Source of the DNA: Novosphingobium sp. 9
GTDB lineage: Bacteria; Pseudomonadota; Alphaproteobacteria; Sphingomonadales; Sphingomonadaceae
Assembly (NCBI RefSeq): GCF_025340265.1
Contig: NZ_CP022707.1
Coordinates: 1,798,501 to 1,862,500, forward strand
DNA: 64,000 nucleotides
Reading direction: 5' to 3'
Shown: piece after piece, positions 46,950 to 56,866 of the stretch
Position numbering within the stretch: the stretch's first letter is position 1
How the letters are laid out: each line of letters begins with the position of its first letter
Translations under genes and position numbers: made by a program
Notes under the pieces: model-generated
What the model was told of the DNA's origin: nothing
The model's input: the letters and a program-made list of their open reading frames with translations, nothing else
Databases searched by the model: none

Positions 46950-48571
46950 TTCCCGGTAACGAACTGATTTTCTGCGCGCTCGGCGGTTCGGGCGAAATCG
47001 GAATGAACGTCAATCTCTACGGCTGTCAGGGCAAGTGGCTGATGGTCGATCTGGGCATGACGTTCGGCATGAACGAATATCCGGGTGTCGAACTGGTGTT
47101 CGCGGACCTCGATTTTATCGAGCAGCAGCGAGACAACCTGCTGGGCATCGTGCTGACCCACGCGCATGAAGACCATATCGGGGCGGTGCCGTACTTCGTG
47201 CAGGAACTGAACGTTCCCATCTATGCGACGCCGTTCACCGCACGTCTGGTGGCCGCCAAGCTCGAAGAAGCGGGGATTCTCGATGAGATCGAGTTGATCG
47301 TCGTCGACAACCTCGAAAAATTCGAGATCGGTCCGTTCGGCATCAGCTACCTGCCGTTAGCGCACTCGATCGCCGAGGGGCACGCCCTGCTGATCGATAC
47401 GCCGTTCGGCCGGATCTTTCATACCGGCGACTGGAAGCTCGACGATGAGCCGCAGGTGGGAACGCCCGCCACGGCGGAAGAACTCAAGGCCATTGGCGAC
47501 GATGGCGTGCTGGCGCTGGTCTGCGATTCCACCAATGTCTTCAATCCCAAGGCATCCGGCTCCGAAGGCGATGTCTATCGCGGGTTGCTGGACGAGGTGA
47601 AGCGCTGGAAGGGCCGCCGGGTGCTGGTCACGACCTTCGCTTCGAACGTGGCGCGCCTGCATACGCTGGGACGCATCGCAAAGGCCACCAACCGCAGGCT
47701 TTGCGTTGCCGGGCGCTCGCTCGACCGCATCATCGAGGTCGGGCAGGCCAGCGGCTATCTCAAGGAAATGCCGGATCTCGTCGATTTCGAGACGGCAATG
47801 AACCTGCCGCGCGGCGAAGTGCTGTTCATCGCCACCGGTGGTCAGGGCGAGCCGCGCGCGGCGCTTTCGCGCATTTCGGAAGGCAACCACCAGATTTCGC
47901 TGGAGGCGGGGGACGTGGTGCTGTTCTCCAGCCGCCAGATTCCCGGCAACGAGATCGCCATCGGCCGCATCCAGAACCGGCTTTCGGACGCGGGTATCGT
48001 GCTGGTGACGGATCGTCAGAGCGAGATTCACGTCTCGGGCCATCCGGGGCGGCCGGAACTGGAAGCGATCTATGGCTGGCTGCGTCCGCAGATCCTGATG
48101 CCGGTGCATGGCGAGATCCGCCACATGCGCGAGCAGGTGCGGCTCGGCCTGTCGAGCGGCATTCCCGATGCGGTGTTCCAGAAGAACGGCGATCTGGTGC
48201 GTCTGGCGCCCGGAAAGCCGGGCAAGTTTGGTGAGGTCGAACATGGCCGCCTGGTGCTGGATGGCGATATCATCGCGCCTGCCGATGGACAGGCCGTGGT
48301 CATGCGCCGCCGACTGGCGCACAACGGCGTGGTCTCGGTCGCTGCGGACGGTCGCGGCAAGGTCGAGGTTTCGGCGCTGGGCCTGCCGCTCGAAGAAGAT
48401 TACGAGACGTTCCTCGATGAAGCCCGCCGCGACGTGGCGGATGCTCTGGGCAAGACGCGCAAGCGTTCGCGCGAGGACCGGGTCGAGGCCATGCGCCTTG
48501 CCGTCCGCCGTGCGGCCACGCGCTGGAGCGGCAAGAAGCCGCAGGTACAGGTCATGCTGCTGGAGGACTGA
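46946..48571 (+). CDS. rnj: Ribonuclease J
   Basis: A 541-residue beta-CASP metallo-ribonuclease with 5'-3' exo and endo activity in mRNA decay and rRNA maturation. The metal motif is [15 protein letters not shown], with further His in PLAHSIAEG and [10 protein letters not shown] and the beta-CASP blocks [10 protein letters not shown] and [11 protein letters not shown]...[11 protein letters not shown] 46946 overlaps the coaX stop. The coaX-rnj pair is common in alphaproteobacteria. Confidence 0.95.
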   Translation: MIPGNELIFCALGGSGEIGMNVNLYGCQGKWLMVDLGMTFGMNEYPGVELVFADLDFIEQQRDNLLGIVLTHAHEDHIGAVPYFVQELNVPIYATPFTARLVAAKLEEAGILDEIELIVVDNLEKFEIGPFGISYLPLAHSIAEGHALLIDTPFGRIFHTGDWKLDDEPQVGTPATAEELKAIGDDGVLALVCDSTNVFNPKASGSEGDVYRGLLDEVKRWKGRRVLVTTFASNVARLHTLGRIAKATNRRLCVAGRSLDRIIEVGQASGYLKEMPDLVDFETAMNLPRGEVLFIATGGQGEPRAALSRISEGNHQISLEAGDVVLFSSRQIPGNEIAIGRIQNRLSDAGIVLVTDRQSEIHVSGHPGRPELEAIYGWLRPQILMPVHGEIRHMREQVRLGLSSGIPDAVFQKNGDLVRLAPGKPGKFGEVEHGRLVLDGDIIAPADGQAVVMRRRLAHNGVVSVAADGRGKVEVSALGLPLEEDYETFLDEARRDVADALGKTRKRSREDRVEAMRLAVRRAATRWSGKKPQVQVMLLED

Positions 48572-48586
48572 TCCGGCAGATTGAAA

Positions 48587-48628
48587 GAGCGACAGGCAGG
48601 ACCGGACAATCCCGGCGTCCTGTCGCTC
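48587..48628. repeat. Inverted repeat between rnj and the DUF1467 gene
   Basis: GAGCGACAGG (48587-48596) and CCTGTCGCTC (48619-48628) are a perfect 10-bp inverted repeat with a 22-base loop. CAGGAC (48597-48602) and GTCCTG (48617-48622) give an alternative overlapping pairing. No T-tract follows, so it may be an RNA structure or operator rather than a terminator. Confidence 0.5.
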
Positions 48629-48647
48629 TCCTTGGGAGAGGATGCCG

Positions 48648-48938
48648 ATGAAGCCCCTGTCTATGCTGGCCGTCTACTGGCTCTTGTGGGTCTTCAGCGC
48701 GTTTCTGGTCATGCCCTTCGGGCTACGCACGCCCGATGAGGTGCGCGACCACGACATCGGCAAGGGCCATGCCGACAGCGCTCCTGTCAATTTCCGCCCG
48801 CGACGGATCGCAATACGCGCGACGGTGCTTGCGGCCATCCTGTTCGCGCTGTTCTACCTCAACGCGCGGGAGGGCTGGGTGACGTTTGCCGACCTCAACC
48901 TGTTCGGCCACCCTCCAGTGAAAGATCTAGGATACTAA
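48648..48938 (+). CDS. DUF1467 family membrane protein
   Basis: A 96-residue protein with two hydrophobic helices (SMLAVYWLLWVFSAFLVMPFG and ATVLAAILFALFYLNA) and the DUF1467 pattern RTPDEV ... GHADSAPVNFRPR between them. Function is unknown; the family is typical of alphaproteobacteria and often lies near nuo or rnj genes. ATG 48648 has AGAGG at good spacing; ATG 48642 two codons earlier would sit on the ribosome-binding site. Confidence 0.88.
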   Translation: MKPLSMLAVYWLLWVFSAFLVMPFGLRTPDEVRDHDIGKGHADSAPVNFRPRRIAIRATVLAAILFALFYLNAREGWVTFADLNLFGHPPVKDLGY

Positions 48939-48981
48939 GCGGGCTGAGCCGCTTGCGCCCGCCGGATGTCAACCGCGCGGA

Positions 48982-51648
48982 TCAGCCGCGCAGGCGCTCG
49001 ATCCCCTGTGCCAGTGCAACGTAGAGCTTGCCCATGTCCGACGACAGCAGGGTAACGCCCAGCGCCTTGCCGTCGCGCGTGGAGAGAATTTGGCGCAGAA
49101 TCGATTCGAAGTCGTGGATGTAGCGGTTCACGTGATCGCGGAAGGCATCGTCGCGCTCGTAGGTCTGCTGGATCGCCTTGACTTGCCCCGCATCGAGCAG
49201 GCTGACGGCGCGGCGCGTGAAGATACCGCGATCGCCGCGAAGGTAGGAGGCCCAGGCCGTGTCGGAGACATCGACGGAGAGGGCACCGGCAATGTCGATG
49301 GCGTGCGAATTGAGCGATTCGCTGATGATCGCCGCGCGGCGGGCGAAGTTGTTGTCGACCTGCTCCTCGGCCCTGGTGCGGGCATCGGTGACGCGCGCTT
49401 CGAGGTTGCCGACCAGTTCATCGACACGGGCCAGTTCATCGCGAAGCTGGCCTGTGGCTTCATGCGTGACGCCAGAGGCATGAGCGACGGCCTGTTCGAG
49501 GCGTCCGGAGATTTCCGCCACCTTGGCACGCATCGCCTTGTCGATGGCCTTGTCGCTCTCTTCGCCAAGACGTGCGGCAAGCGCCAGCACGCGCGCAGCG
49601 GTGTCGGTCTCGATGGAGGCTACCGCTTCACCGGCGCTGGTCGCCAGTGTGTGAACGGCATCGTGCAAAGCGCCTTGCGCCTTGTCGGCGGTACGGTCGG
49701 TCGCTTCTTCGAGTTCGACAAGCGTGAGGCGCAGGCCGTCGAGGAGCGAGGCATGGGCCTTGCCGCTGGTCGAAAGGGCAGCCTGCGACTGGAGCAGAGC
49801 CGTATTGAGCGCGCCGAGTTGCGACTGGCTGTTTCCAACGCTGTCGGCAAGGCGTTCTCCGTTGTCCGCCGAATGTCGCAGAAGATCGAGCAGGCCCGAG
49901 ACGCCGTGATCGAGCCGGGTCAGTCGATCCTCGTTGATCGACAACGCTTCGGGCAGGCTGTCATGAACCTGCTTGCCGCTGGCTTGCACGAGTTCGAGCA
50001 GGCGCAGGGCGGCATCGGTCAGGCCGGATACGTCGCCGTCGGCCGAAGCGAGTGTTTCTCGGGCCGCGGCGAGGCGCTCGGCCAGCAAATCGAGCGTGCG
50101 GGCAAGGCGTGCCTCGGCGATTTCGGCTTGTTGCACGATGCTGGCAAGGCGCTGATCGTGGCTGCCGAGCAGATCGGAAAGATCGTTGGAGCGCTGCTTG
50201 AGTGCGTCCGTGTGTTCGCGATGGCCTGCAAGGCGAGCAGATACGCCGGCATCGATATCCGCAAGTAGACCGGACAGGCGGGCAGCGCCTTCGGTTTCGT
50301 GCTGGAGCGCCAGTTTGCGGCGCTGCTCGATCTCGCTGTGGAACTGCTCTGCGTCGCGCGTGAGCGATCCGTTCAGCCGCGCGATTTCTTCCGCGATGTC
50401 GCCGAGGCGTTTCGACAGCGCGGAAGTCGCTGCATTCTGATGGTGTTCGATCTCGGCGCTGCGGCGCTGTTGTTCTTCTTCCACGCCCGCCAGCGTGCTG
50501 CGCAGGGCCAGCAGGGCGCGTTGTTCGCTGTCGCGGAAGGCGCGGGAGACGACATCGCTCTCATCGCGCAGTGCGCCAAGACGCGATCGCAGGGAGGTGA
50601 GGCTCTGGGCTTCCTGTGTATCCAGCTGCTGCCGTGCTTCGTCGATTTCGGTGCCCAGCGCCGTGATCCGGTGACGCATGGCCGCGAGTGTTTCGCGCTC
50701 CTGCGTGTCCCACTGGCTGCGAAGCGCCTCGCCGTTCTGCGTCATGGCTGCAAACCGTTCATCCGCCAGCACGCGCATCTGCTCAAGTCGCTCGGCGAAC
50801 ATGGCCAGCGTGCCCTGCGTGGTACGGTTCAGCGCTTCGACCTGACGCTCGCTGGCGATGCCGAACTCGTTGAGACGATTGAAGCCCCTGATCATGTCGT
50901 CGAGCTGACCATGCGCCATGCGCCCGGCACCGGCGATATTGTTCGTCACGTCCTTGGCGGCATTGGCGATCACCGGCAACTGGTCGCGAAGTTGCTCCAT
51001 GTTGTCCCGCGCGCGGGTGCTGACCGTGCTGATCGTCTCCACGCGCTCGCCGTTTTCGCGAACCAGTTCCTCCAGCCGTGCAGCGTTCGTCGACAGGCGC
51101 TCACTGGCAAGGCGCCCCAGGGTTTCGAGATCGCGCGACTGCGAGGCAAGGAACTCTCGCGCGAGGCTGAGTTCGCGGTTCACCGATGTCAGGCGCTGTT
51201 CCAGCAACAGGGACTCTTGCGAGAGGCGCGACGCCGCATCGCCGAACCGCCGGGCTTCACGCGTACTGCTGCGCAGGACCAGCAATAGCAGCACCGCAAT
51301 GAACGCGGCAGGCATCGCCCATTGCGAGACAAGCGCCGAGACCTGAGTGGAACTGGCACCCGTCAGGGTCTTGCTGTTGGCGAACAGGAAGAACGCCGTC
51401 CATCCCAGCAGAGCGCCACCGGCCACGGCAGGCGCGATCCATAGCCGCGATCCTTGTGATGGGCTCTGATCGGCTTCGTCTTCGGCGTGAGGATGGTATT
51501 CCACCCAGGCTTGTTCGGAGTGGACCTGGTCTGGCAGCGGCGAAGAGGGGCTGGATGCCTCGGATACGGACGCGCTGCTGTGCGCCTCGCCTTCGCTGAC
51601 GCTGCCATTAGACCCGATCGGGACGATCCTGCTCTTTTCCCCTGCCAT
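48982..51648 (-). CDS. Large membrane-anchored coiled-coil protein, TipN-like architecture
   Basis: An 888-residue protein. A Ser/acidic N-terminal region (1-65) is followed by two transmembrane helices (about 69-91 and 109-126), then some 600 residues of predicted coiled coil rich in Arg, Glu, Gln, Ala and Leu with heptad spacing. A globular C-terminal segment follows (from about 770, including DTAWASYLRGDRGIFTRRAVSLLD). This matches the size and layout of Caulobacter TipN, a new-pole landmark, but sequence homology cannot be confirmed here. ATG 51648 (MAGEKSRIVPIGS) is chosen; the frame is open 39 codons further. It diverges from a three-gene unit that ends in a kinase-like protein. Confidence 0.78.
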   Translation of the reverse strand: MAGEKSRIVPIGSNGSVSEGEAHSSASVSEASSPSSPLPDQVHSEQAWVEYHPHAEDEADQSPSQGSRLWIAPAVAGGALLGWTAFFLFANSKTLTGASSTQVSALVSQWAMPAAFIAVLLLLVLRSSTREARRFGDAASRLSQESLLLEQRLTSVNRELSLAREFLASQSRDLETLGRLASERLSTNAARLEELVRENGERVETISTVSTRARDNMEQLRDQLPVIANAAKDVTNNIAGAGRMAHGQLDDMIRGFNRLNEFGIASERQVEALNRTTQGTLAMFAERLEQMRVLADERFAAMTQNGEALRSQWDTQERETLAAMRHRITALGTEIDEARQQLDTQEAQSLTSLRSRLGALRDESDVVSRAFRDSEQRALLALRSTLAGVEEEQQRRSAEIEHHQNAATSALSKRLGDIAEEIARLNGSLTRDAEQFHSEIEQRRKLALQHETEGAARLSGLLADIDAGVSARLAGHREHTDALKQRSNDLSDLLGSHDQRLASIVQQAEIAEARLARTLDLLAERLAAARETLASADGDVSGLTDAALRLLELVQASGKQVHDSLPEALSINEDRLTRLDHGVSGLLDLLRHSADNGERLADSVGNSQSQLGALNTALLQSQAALSTSGKAHASLLDGLRLTLVELEEATDRTADKAQGALHDAVHTLATSAGEAVASIETDTAARVLALAARLGEESDKAIDKAMRAKVAEISGRLEQAVAHASGVTHEATGQLRDELARVDELVGNLEARVTDARTRAEEQVDNNFARRAAIISESLNSHAIDIAGALSVDVSDTAWASYLRGDRGIFTRRAVSLLDAGQVKAIQQTYERDDAFRDHVNRYIHDFESILRQILSTRDGKALGVTLLSSDMGKLYVALAQGIERLRG

Positions 51649-51855
51649 CGAGACGGGATACTCCCGTGTTCCCGGTGTTAAAACCCTCGATTGAACGAAC
51701 TGGCGATTAACTGGGGATAGCCGCCACCGGAGACCCTTGCAGCAGCCCTCAGTCGCTTTCGGCAATCGCCGGCAAGGACTGCACCGGACTTGCCGAATAT
51801 TACCGGGTGCAAATCGTCGGCCACGCTTGGCACTGCGCGGCGGTCAACCTAGATA
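51649..51855. other. Divergent promoter region
   Basis: About 200 bases between the coiled-coil gene (leftward) and the three-gene unit (rightward). No ORF of its own is convincing. Shared control of the two units is possible from the layout, but I see no clear dyad. Confidence 0.4.
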
Positions 51856-53082
51856 ATGCCTTGGGATATTCGGGAATCACCATTGCGTATCGCTTTGCTC
51901 GCCATCACCGAGCCTGCTGTTGCGGGACAGACTACGCCGCGCGCATTCTTGCGCGTGGCGGGGGCGACTGTCGCGCAGCACCAGTTGAGCATCGCGCTGG
52001 CATTGGACTGCCAGCGGGTGATCTGCCTTGCGCGGCGTCCTTATGCGGAACTGTCCGCCCTTCAGATCGTCGCGGAAAACGCAGGGCTGCAATTCCACGT
52101 TGCTGGGGCAAGCCATCAGTTGTCGAGCCTGGTGACGGCTCGCGACGAACTGGTCGTAATCTCGGAAGGTCTTTTCGCGGATGGTGCCGCAGCAGCGGGG
52201 CTGTTGGAGAAGCGGGCCCAGGCCGTTCTTGTGCAACCGGTCGAAAGCGCGGTCGGAGAAGGTTTTGAGCGGATCGACATCAATCGCGCTGCCGGTGGTC
52301 TCATCCGGATTTCCGCGCAACTGGTCGAGAAGCTTCATGATCTTCCGTCAGATGTCGAGGTGGCGTCTGCGCTGACCCGGATCGCGCTTCAGGCTGGTGT
52401 CGAGACGTGCGAGATCGGGGCGTCGTTGCGGAGCAGCGGAGCCTGGCGGATGGTCCGTGACGAGGGTGAGGCACACGATGCGGAAGTGCATTGGTTGCGT
52501 TCACGTCTTGGCGATGGGCGGAATGCCGGGTCGTCCACGCGCGTGGCAGGGTTCGGCGTGAAAGCACTGGGTGCGACGCTTCTCCATGCCGGAAATGCCA
52601 GCAACGCGATGAGCCTTGCCGTCCTGGCGTTGCTGTTCATCGGCTCTGTCATGACGTGGTTTTCCATGCTGTGGGCAGGCTTTGCAGCTGTTGCATTGGC
52701 CTGCGTCGGCATTGAGGCCGGGCGACTGCTGCGCAATATCGAGCGGCAGTCCGTGGGGCAGTTGCCCCCGGCTATTACGCGTGCCGAGGTGCTCGCATGG
52801 GCAAGGGATGCGGTTTTTACAGGGACGATGCTGGCGGCCCAACCGATCACGGGAAGCGCCTGGATCGACTGGCTCTATGCGCCGCTTTCGCTGATTCTAC
52901 TGCTTCTGCTGGTGCCAAGGTTGCTCCCCGCACGCATTGCATGCTGGGTTTCGGACAGGGCTGCGGTCTCGCTGTTGCTGGCGTTGGCCGCCGTGCTTGG
53001 TCAGGTGCAGTCGGCAGTGGAGCTTATCGCGCTGGCGCTCGCTATAACGTGCCTGTGCATTCCCCGTTCGTTTCGGGAATAA
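51856..53082 (+). CDS. Membrane protein with nucleotidyltransferase-like N-terminal domain
   Basis: A 408-residue protein. The first about 200 residues resemble an NDP-sugar pyrophosphorylase-type Rossmann fold (TPRAFLRVAGATVAQHQLSIALALDCQRVICLARRPY), although the usual Lys of the P-K-A motif is Arg here. The C-terminal 190 residues contain about six hydrophobic segments beginning NAMSLAVLALLFIGSVMTWF. I see no CDP-alcohol phosphotransferase motif in the membrane part, so an inositol-lipid-type fusion enzyme is not supported. Catalytic activity is uncertain. It starts a rightward unit with the 320-aa and kinase-like genes. Confidence 0.7.
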   Translation: MPWDIRESPLRIALLAITEPAVAGQTTPRAFLRVAGATVAQHQLSIALALDCQRVICLARRPYAELSALQIVAENAGLQFHVAGASHQLSSLVTARDELVVISEGLFADGAAAAGLLEKRAQAVLVQPVESAVGEGFERIDINRAAGGLIRISAQLVEKLHDLPSDVEVASALTRIALQAGVETCEIGASLRSSGAWRMVRDEGEAHDAEVHWLRSRLGDGRNAGSSTRVAGFGVKALGATLLHAGNASNAMSLAVLALLFIGSVMTWFSMLWAGFAAVALACVGIEAGRLLRNIERQSVGQLPPAITRAEVLAWARDAVFTGTMLAAQPITGSAWIDWLYAPLSLILLLLLVPRLLPARIACWVSDRAAVSLLLALAAVLGQVQSAVELIALALAITCLCIPRSFRE

Positions 53083-53118
53083 CACCACTTTAACCACTGT
53101 GAGGCTAGCGAGGAAGGG

Positions 53119-54081
53119 ATGAGCGATACGCAAGACCATCTCTCCGGTGCCGGTTCTCTTGAAGCCGCGATGCGCGTGCAACTGATGCAGGGCGACGCCG
53201 TTGCACAGGAAGCACGACCAATTCTGCGCCATTTACTGCAGCAGGACAGCAACGATCTGTTCAGCGAAGAGATTGTGGCACGGGTCAAGGGTATGATCCG
53301 ATCGCTGGCCAATGCACTGCAAGATGCGATCTTTGCGGACGATCATTATACCGAAGCCGCGCAGCGGGACATGGTCGAGAACGATTTTTTCCATCTGCTG
53401 GTGGTCGATGAAGCCATGCTCCAGCATCTCCATGCCATGGCGCTGGAGTATCAGGTGACGCAGCGCCTGCAGGCCAGATTGTCGCTGGATGCGGTGACGT
53501 CTCCGCTGGTGCGCGAATTGATAGCATCGAGCGATATGCAGCTTCAGTCGCTCGCCATGGCCTATCTGGCGGCGCAGGCCCGATGGTGCCAGTCCCAGCG
53601 TCGGATGGCGATTACGGTTGCGGAATTGCCTGCAGCGCAGTTCGACGTGATCATGGCTGCGCTTCACGGCGTCGCTGCCGAGCATTCTGTCGTTGGCGAA
53701 CGTCTGCCCGATTGCGTCCGTCGATTGAAAGAAGCTCGCGGCTTGGGGCGATGCCGCCTCGACCTTGCCAGAAGCATCGTCGACGCACTGCCTGTCGACG
53801 CCGAGAAGGCCCTATCCATCGAACATGCAGGCGTTGGCCTTTTCGTTTCCACGCTGGCAGGGGCCTTGGGTGAAGTGCGCGATCAGGTGGCCTTTTCATT
53901 GCATGCCTCGCAAAGTGCGCGCCTGCTGTTACAGCTTCGAGCCGCCGGGCTGCGCGCTGCGGCGGTCGAGTTGCAGTTCGTCATGATCCATCCCGGACTC
54001 CCTTTGCCTATGGGTATCGAGACACTGGGAGCAGATCGGGCAGCCGAGGTTCTGGCGCAAAGCGGAAGGGCTGTGGCATGA
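53119..54081 (+). CDS. Hypothetical helical protein (320 aa)
   Basis: I do not recognise this family. The 320 residues are predicted almost entirely alpha-helical, without signal peptide or membrane helices. Charged helices such as LFSEEIVARVKGMIRSLANALQDAIF and RELIASSDMQLQSLAMAYLAAQARWCQSQRRMAI suggest a scaffold or helical-repeat protein. GAGGAAGGG just before ATG 53119 is a good ribosome-binding site. It overlaps the kinase-like gene by four bases (ATGA), so the two products are probably made together and may interact. Confidence 0.75.
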   Translation: MSDTQDHLSGAGSLEAAMRVQLMQGDAVAQEARPILRHLLQQDSNDLFSEEIVARVKGMIRSLANALQDAIFADDHYTEAAQRDMVENDFFHLLVVDEAMLQHLHAMALEYQVTQRLQARLSLDAVTSPLVRELIASSDMQLQSLAMAYLAAQARWCQSQRRMAITVAELPAAQFDVIMAALHGVAAEHSVVGERLPDCVRRLKEARGLGRCRLDLARSIVDALPVDAEKALSIEHAGVGLFVSTLAGALGEVRDQVAFSLHASQSARLLLQLRAAGLRAAAVELQFVMIHPGLPLPMGIETLGADRAAEVLAQSGRAVA

Positions 54082-55468
54082 ATACCCGGCTTCCCGTGTT
54101 GGCGAAGGTCATGACGGACGCGCTCGATCGTGTCATGACGGCGCAAGAGCCTCTCGCCTCGCTTCAACTGCATTGCGGCGGTGACATACCCGGAACACTG
54201 GCAATCCCGGAATTGCTGGAAGTCGTGCGGCTTGCCCGATCGAACAAGGCAGTGCTGACACGGCAGATTACCGCCTTTGATGGCGCCGAGCATATCTGGG
54301 CATGGGTGGATGTCGTACCTCTTGGCGACGAGACCGGTTGCGAGATCCGGTTGCGCACATGGCAGGCCGGATCCCCGTTGGCCGAGGACGGACATCTTGC
54401 AACGCGACGTCGGAATATGACCGACAGGGCCGTTTCAGAGTTGACGGCGGTACTCGATAGCCAGCAGCGCGTGCTTGCCGCCCACTCCGGTTCGGATGCG
54501 CTGGCGGGGCTGCAGCAGATATTCATGCAGGCGGTAGGGCGCCCCTGGACCGATATCCTGCCGCCGGTGGGGCTGCCGGGGTCGCATGGCCTTCACTGGC
54601 GATTGCTGGACGGCGTGGAAGTAACGGTATCAGGCTCGACGCGGCGTTGGCACGTCTCGCTTGTACCTCAATTGCAACCCGGTGCCGAACCGGCGGGATT
54701 CGATCTCCTTCTCCTGTCGGATGAACCGGAAGAGCTTGCAGACGTTCAGCCGTTGGCAGCTGCCGATTTCGGCCCTGAACCGCTTTCCGGCGGCGTGGTG
54801 GCGCAGGATCTCGCTCCGGCGCTTCGGCAGCCGATCTCGCGCGTTATTGCCAATGCCGAGACCATTCGTTCGCGTCTGGCAGGCCCCTTGCCCGATGCTT
54901 ATGCGGAATATGCCGGTGAGATCGTGGCGGCGGGTACTCTGCTTGCCGGATTGCTGGACGACTTCGCGGACCTCGAAGTGGTCGAGGATGCAGGTTTCAG
55001 CGTCGATTGCGAGGAAATCGATCTGGTGCAGGCGGCAAGACAGGCTGCCGGCATCCTGAATGTGCGGGCGCTGGAAAAGAATATTCGTGTCGAGCCCCCG
55101 GTCTCGCTCAGGAACTGAGTGCGCGCGGGGAGTTCCGACGGGTTCTTCAGGTTCTTCTCAACCTGATCGGGAACGCTATTCGGTATTCGCCGGAGAATTC
55201 CCGTATCGAAGTGGCGATTGAGGAAGGCTTGGCCGGCCAAGCGCACAGCGTCCACGTGACGGACGAGGGGCCGGGGCTCACGGAAGAGGAGCAGCGCAAG
55301 GTTTTCGAGCGTTTCGAGCGTCTGGGGCGCAGCGGAGACGGCGGATCGGGACTGGGGCTTTATATTTCCCATCGGCTTGCCGCTGCGATGGGAGGCGAAC
55401 TCTCTGTTTCCAGCATCAAAGGCCAGGGCGCGAGGTTTACATTATCGCTACCGGCTTTTTCGAACTGA
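54078..55468 (+). pseudogene. Histidine-kinase-like protein lacking the phospho-acceptor His, frameshifted
   Basis: Two frames make one protein of about 463 residues. The first (54078-55118) has a PAS-like sensing region, then a dimerisation helix pair. Its H-box reads LAPALRQPIS where kinases have SHELRTPLN, so the phospho-acceptor His is Pro247. The second frame supplies an intact HATPase domain: N box NLIGNAIRYSP, G1 VTDEGPGL, F box FERF, G2 GSGLGLYIS. Adding one G at the CCCCCGG run (55095-55101) joins VEPP to GLAQELSARGEF. No transmembrane helix and no response regulator gene are seen. A DivL-like pseudokinase role is inferred. The frame break may be a sequencing error. Confidence 0.8.
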
Positions 55469-55505
55469 CGATCGGTCTGCCTCCAGCGATCAGGGCGAAC
55501 AGGTG

Positions 55506-55535
55506 AAAAAAAGGCCCCGTTTCCGGGGCCTTTTT
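55506..55535. terminator. Bidirectional terminator
   Basis: GGCCCCG (55513-55519), loop TTTC, CGGGGCC (55524-55530), flanked by seven A on the left and TTTTT on the right. It lies between the convergent kinase-like and gltA genes and fits both. Confidence 0.9.
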
Positions 55536-55563
55536 CTTGTCCGATGATCGGATCTGCAAGCGC

Positions 55564-56847
55564 TCAGCGCTGGGCCAGCGGCACGTAATCGCGCTGCGTG
55601 GGGCCAGTGTAGAGCTGGCGCGGACGGCCGATCTTCTGGCCTGGATCCGAGATCATTTCGTTCCACTGCGCGACCCAGCCCACGGTGCGGGCGAGCGCGA
55701 AGAGCACGGTGAACATCGTGGTCGGGAAGCCGATCGCCGAGAGGATGATGCCCGAGTAGAAATCGACGTTCGGGAACAGCTTCTTCTCTGCGAAGTACGG
55801 GTCGGACAGCGCGATTTCCTCAAGACGCAGGGCGGTCTCGAAGACCGGGTCCGTAACCTTGAGCGCGTTGAACACCTCGCGCACGGTCTTCTGCATGACC
55901 GTCGCGCGCGGATCGTAGTTCTTGTACACGCGGTGGCCGAAGCCCATCAGACGGAACGGATCGTTCTTGTCCTTGGCGCGATCGATGTAGTGCTGGATGC
56001 GATCGGGCGTGCCGATCTCGCGCAGCATGTTGAGCGCGGCCTCGTTGGCGCCGCCGTGAGCGGGGCCCCAGAGGCAGGCGATGCCCGCCGCGATACATGC
56101 GAACGGGTTCGCGCCCGACGAGCCGGCAAGGCGCACGGTCGAGGTCGAAGCGTTCTGCTCGTGGTCGGCATGCAGGATGAAGATGCGGTCCATGGCCTTT
56201 TCGACCTCGGGCAGCACTTCATACTCTTCCGCGGGCACGCCGAAGGTCATGCGCAGGAAGTTGCCGGTGTAGGACAGGTTGTTGTCCGGGTAGAGCATCG
56301 GCTGGCCGACCGAGTACTTGTACGCGGCCGCAGCGATCGTCGGCATCTTGGCGATCAGGCGATGCGCGCTGATCTTGCGCTGCTCGGGATCGGCGATGTC
56401 GGTCGAGTCAGGGTAGAACGCCGAGAGCGCGCCGACCACGCCGCACATCACCGCCATCGGGTGCGCATCGCGTCGGAAGCCGCTGTAGAAGCTCTTGAGC
56501 TGCTCGTGCAGCATGGTGTGGCGGCTGATGGTGTATTCGAAGTCCTTCAGCTCTTCCGCGTTCGGCAGTTCGCCGTTCAGCAGCAGGTAGCTGGTCTCCA
56601 TGAACGAAGACTGCTCTGCGAGCTGGCCGATCGGGTAGCCGCGGTGCAGCAGGACGCCTTCGTCACCATCGATGTAGGTCAGCGCGCTTTCGCAGCTGGC
56701 CGTCGAGGTGAAGCCGGGGTCGAAGGTGAACTTCCCCGTCTGGCCGTACAGCTTGCGGATGTCGATGACATCGGGGCCGACACTGCCCTTGAGGACCGGA
56801 TATTCGAAATCCTTGCCTTCCGAGCTCAGTTTTGCCTGATCACCCAC
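55564..56847 (-). CDS. gltA: Citrate synthase
   Basis: Condenses oxaloacetate and acetyl-CoA at the entry to the TCA cycle. The 427-residue type I (hexameric) enzyme has the catalytic His in [12 protein letters not shown] and [15 protein letters not shown], and the Asp in [13 protein letters not shown] (preceding VDF). GTG 56847 has AGGAG about 9 bases upstream. It lies 19 bp downstream of gltX on the same strand, so the two are likely co-transcribed. Confidence 0.97.
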   Translation of the reverse strand: MGDQAKLSSEGKDFEYPVLKGSVGPDVIDIRKLYGQTGKFTFDPGFTSTASCESALTYIDGDEGVLLHRGYPIGQLAEQSSFMETSYLLLNGELPNAEELKDFEYTISRHTMLHEQLKSFYSGFRRDAHPMAVMCGVVGALSAFYPDSTDIADPEQRKISAHRLIAKMPTIAAAAYKYSVGQPMLYPDNNLSYTGNFLRMTFGVPAEEYEVLPEVEKAMDRIFILHADHEQNASTSTVRLAGSSGANPFACIAAGIACLWGPAHGGANEAALNMLREIGTPDRIQHYIDRAKDKNDPFRLMGFGHRVYKNYDPRATVMQKTVREVFNALKVTDPVFETALRLEEIALSDPYFAEKKLFPNVDFYSGIILSAIGFPTTMFTVLFALARTVGWVAQWNEMISDPGQKIGRPRQLYTGPTQRDYVPLAQR

Positions 56848-56866
56848 CTATCCAAACTCCTTTGTT

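Noticed and set aside
51856..53082. Inositol-phosphate cytidylyltransferase/phosphotransferase fusion enzyme
   Set aside because: The membrane half lacks the CDP-alcohol phosphotransferase motif, so only a loose nucleotidyltransferase resemblance of the N-terminal part remains.
55095..55118. Programmed ribosomal frameshift in the kinase-like gene
   Set aside because: CCCCCGG is not a typical slippery site with a stimulator that I can see, and identical G/C-run losses occur in unrelated genes; an assembly error is simpler.
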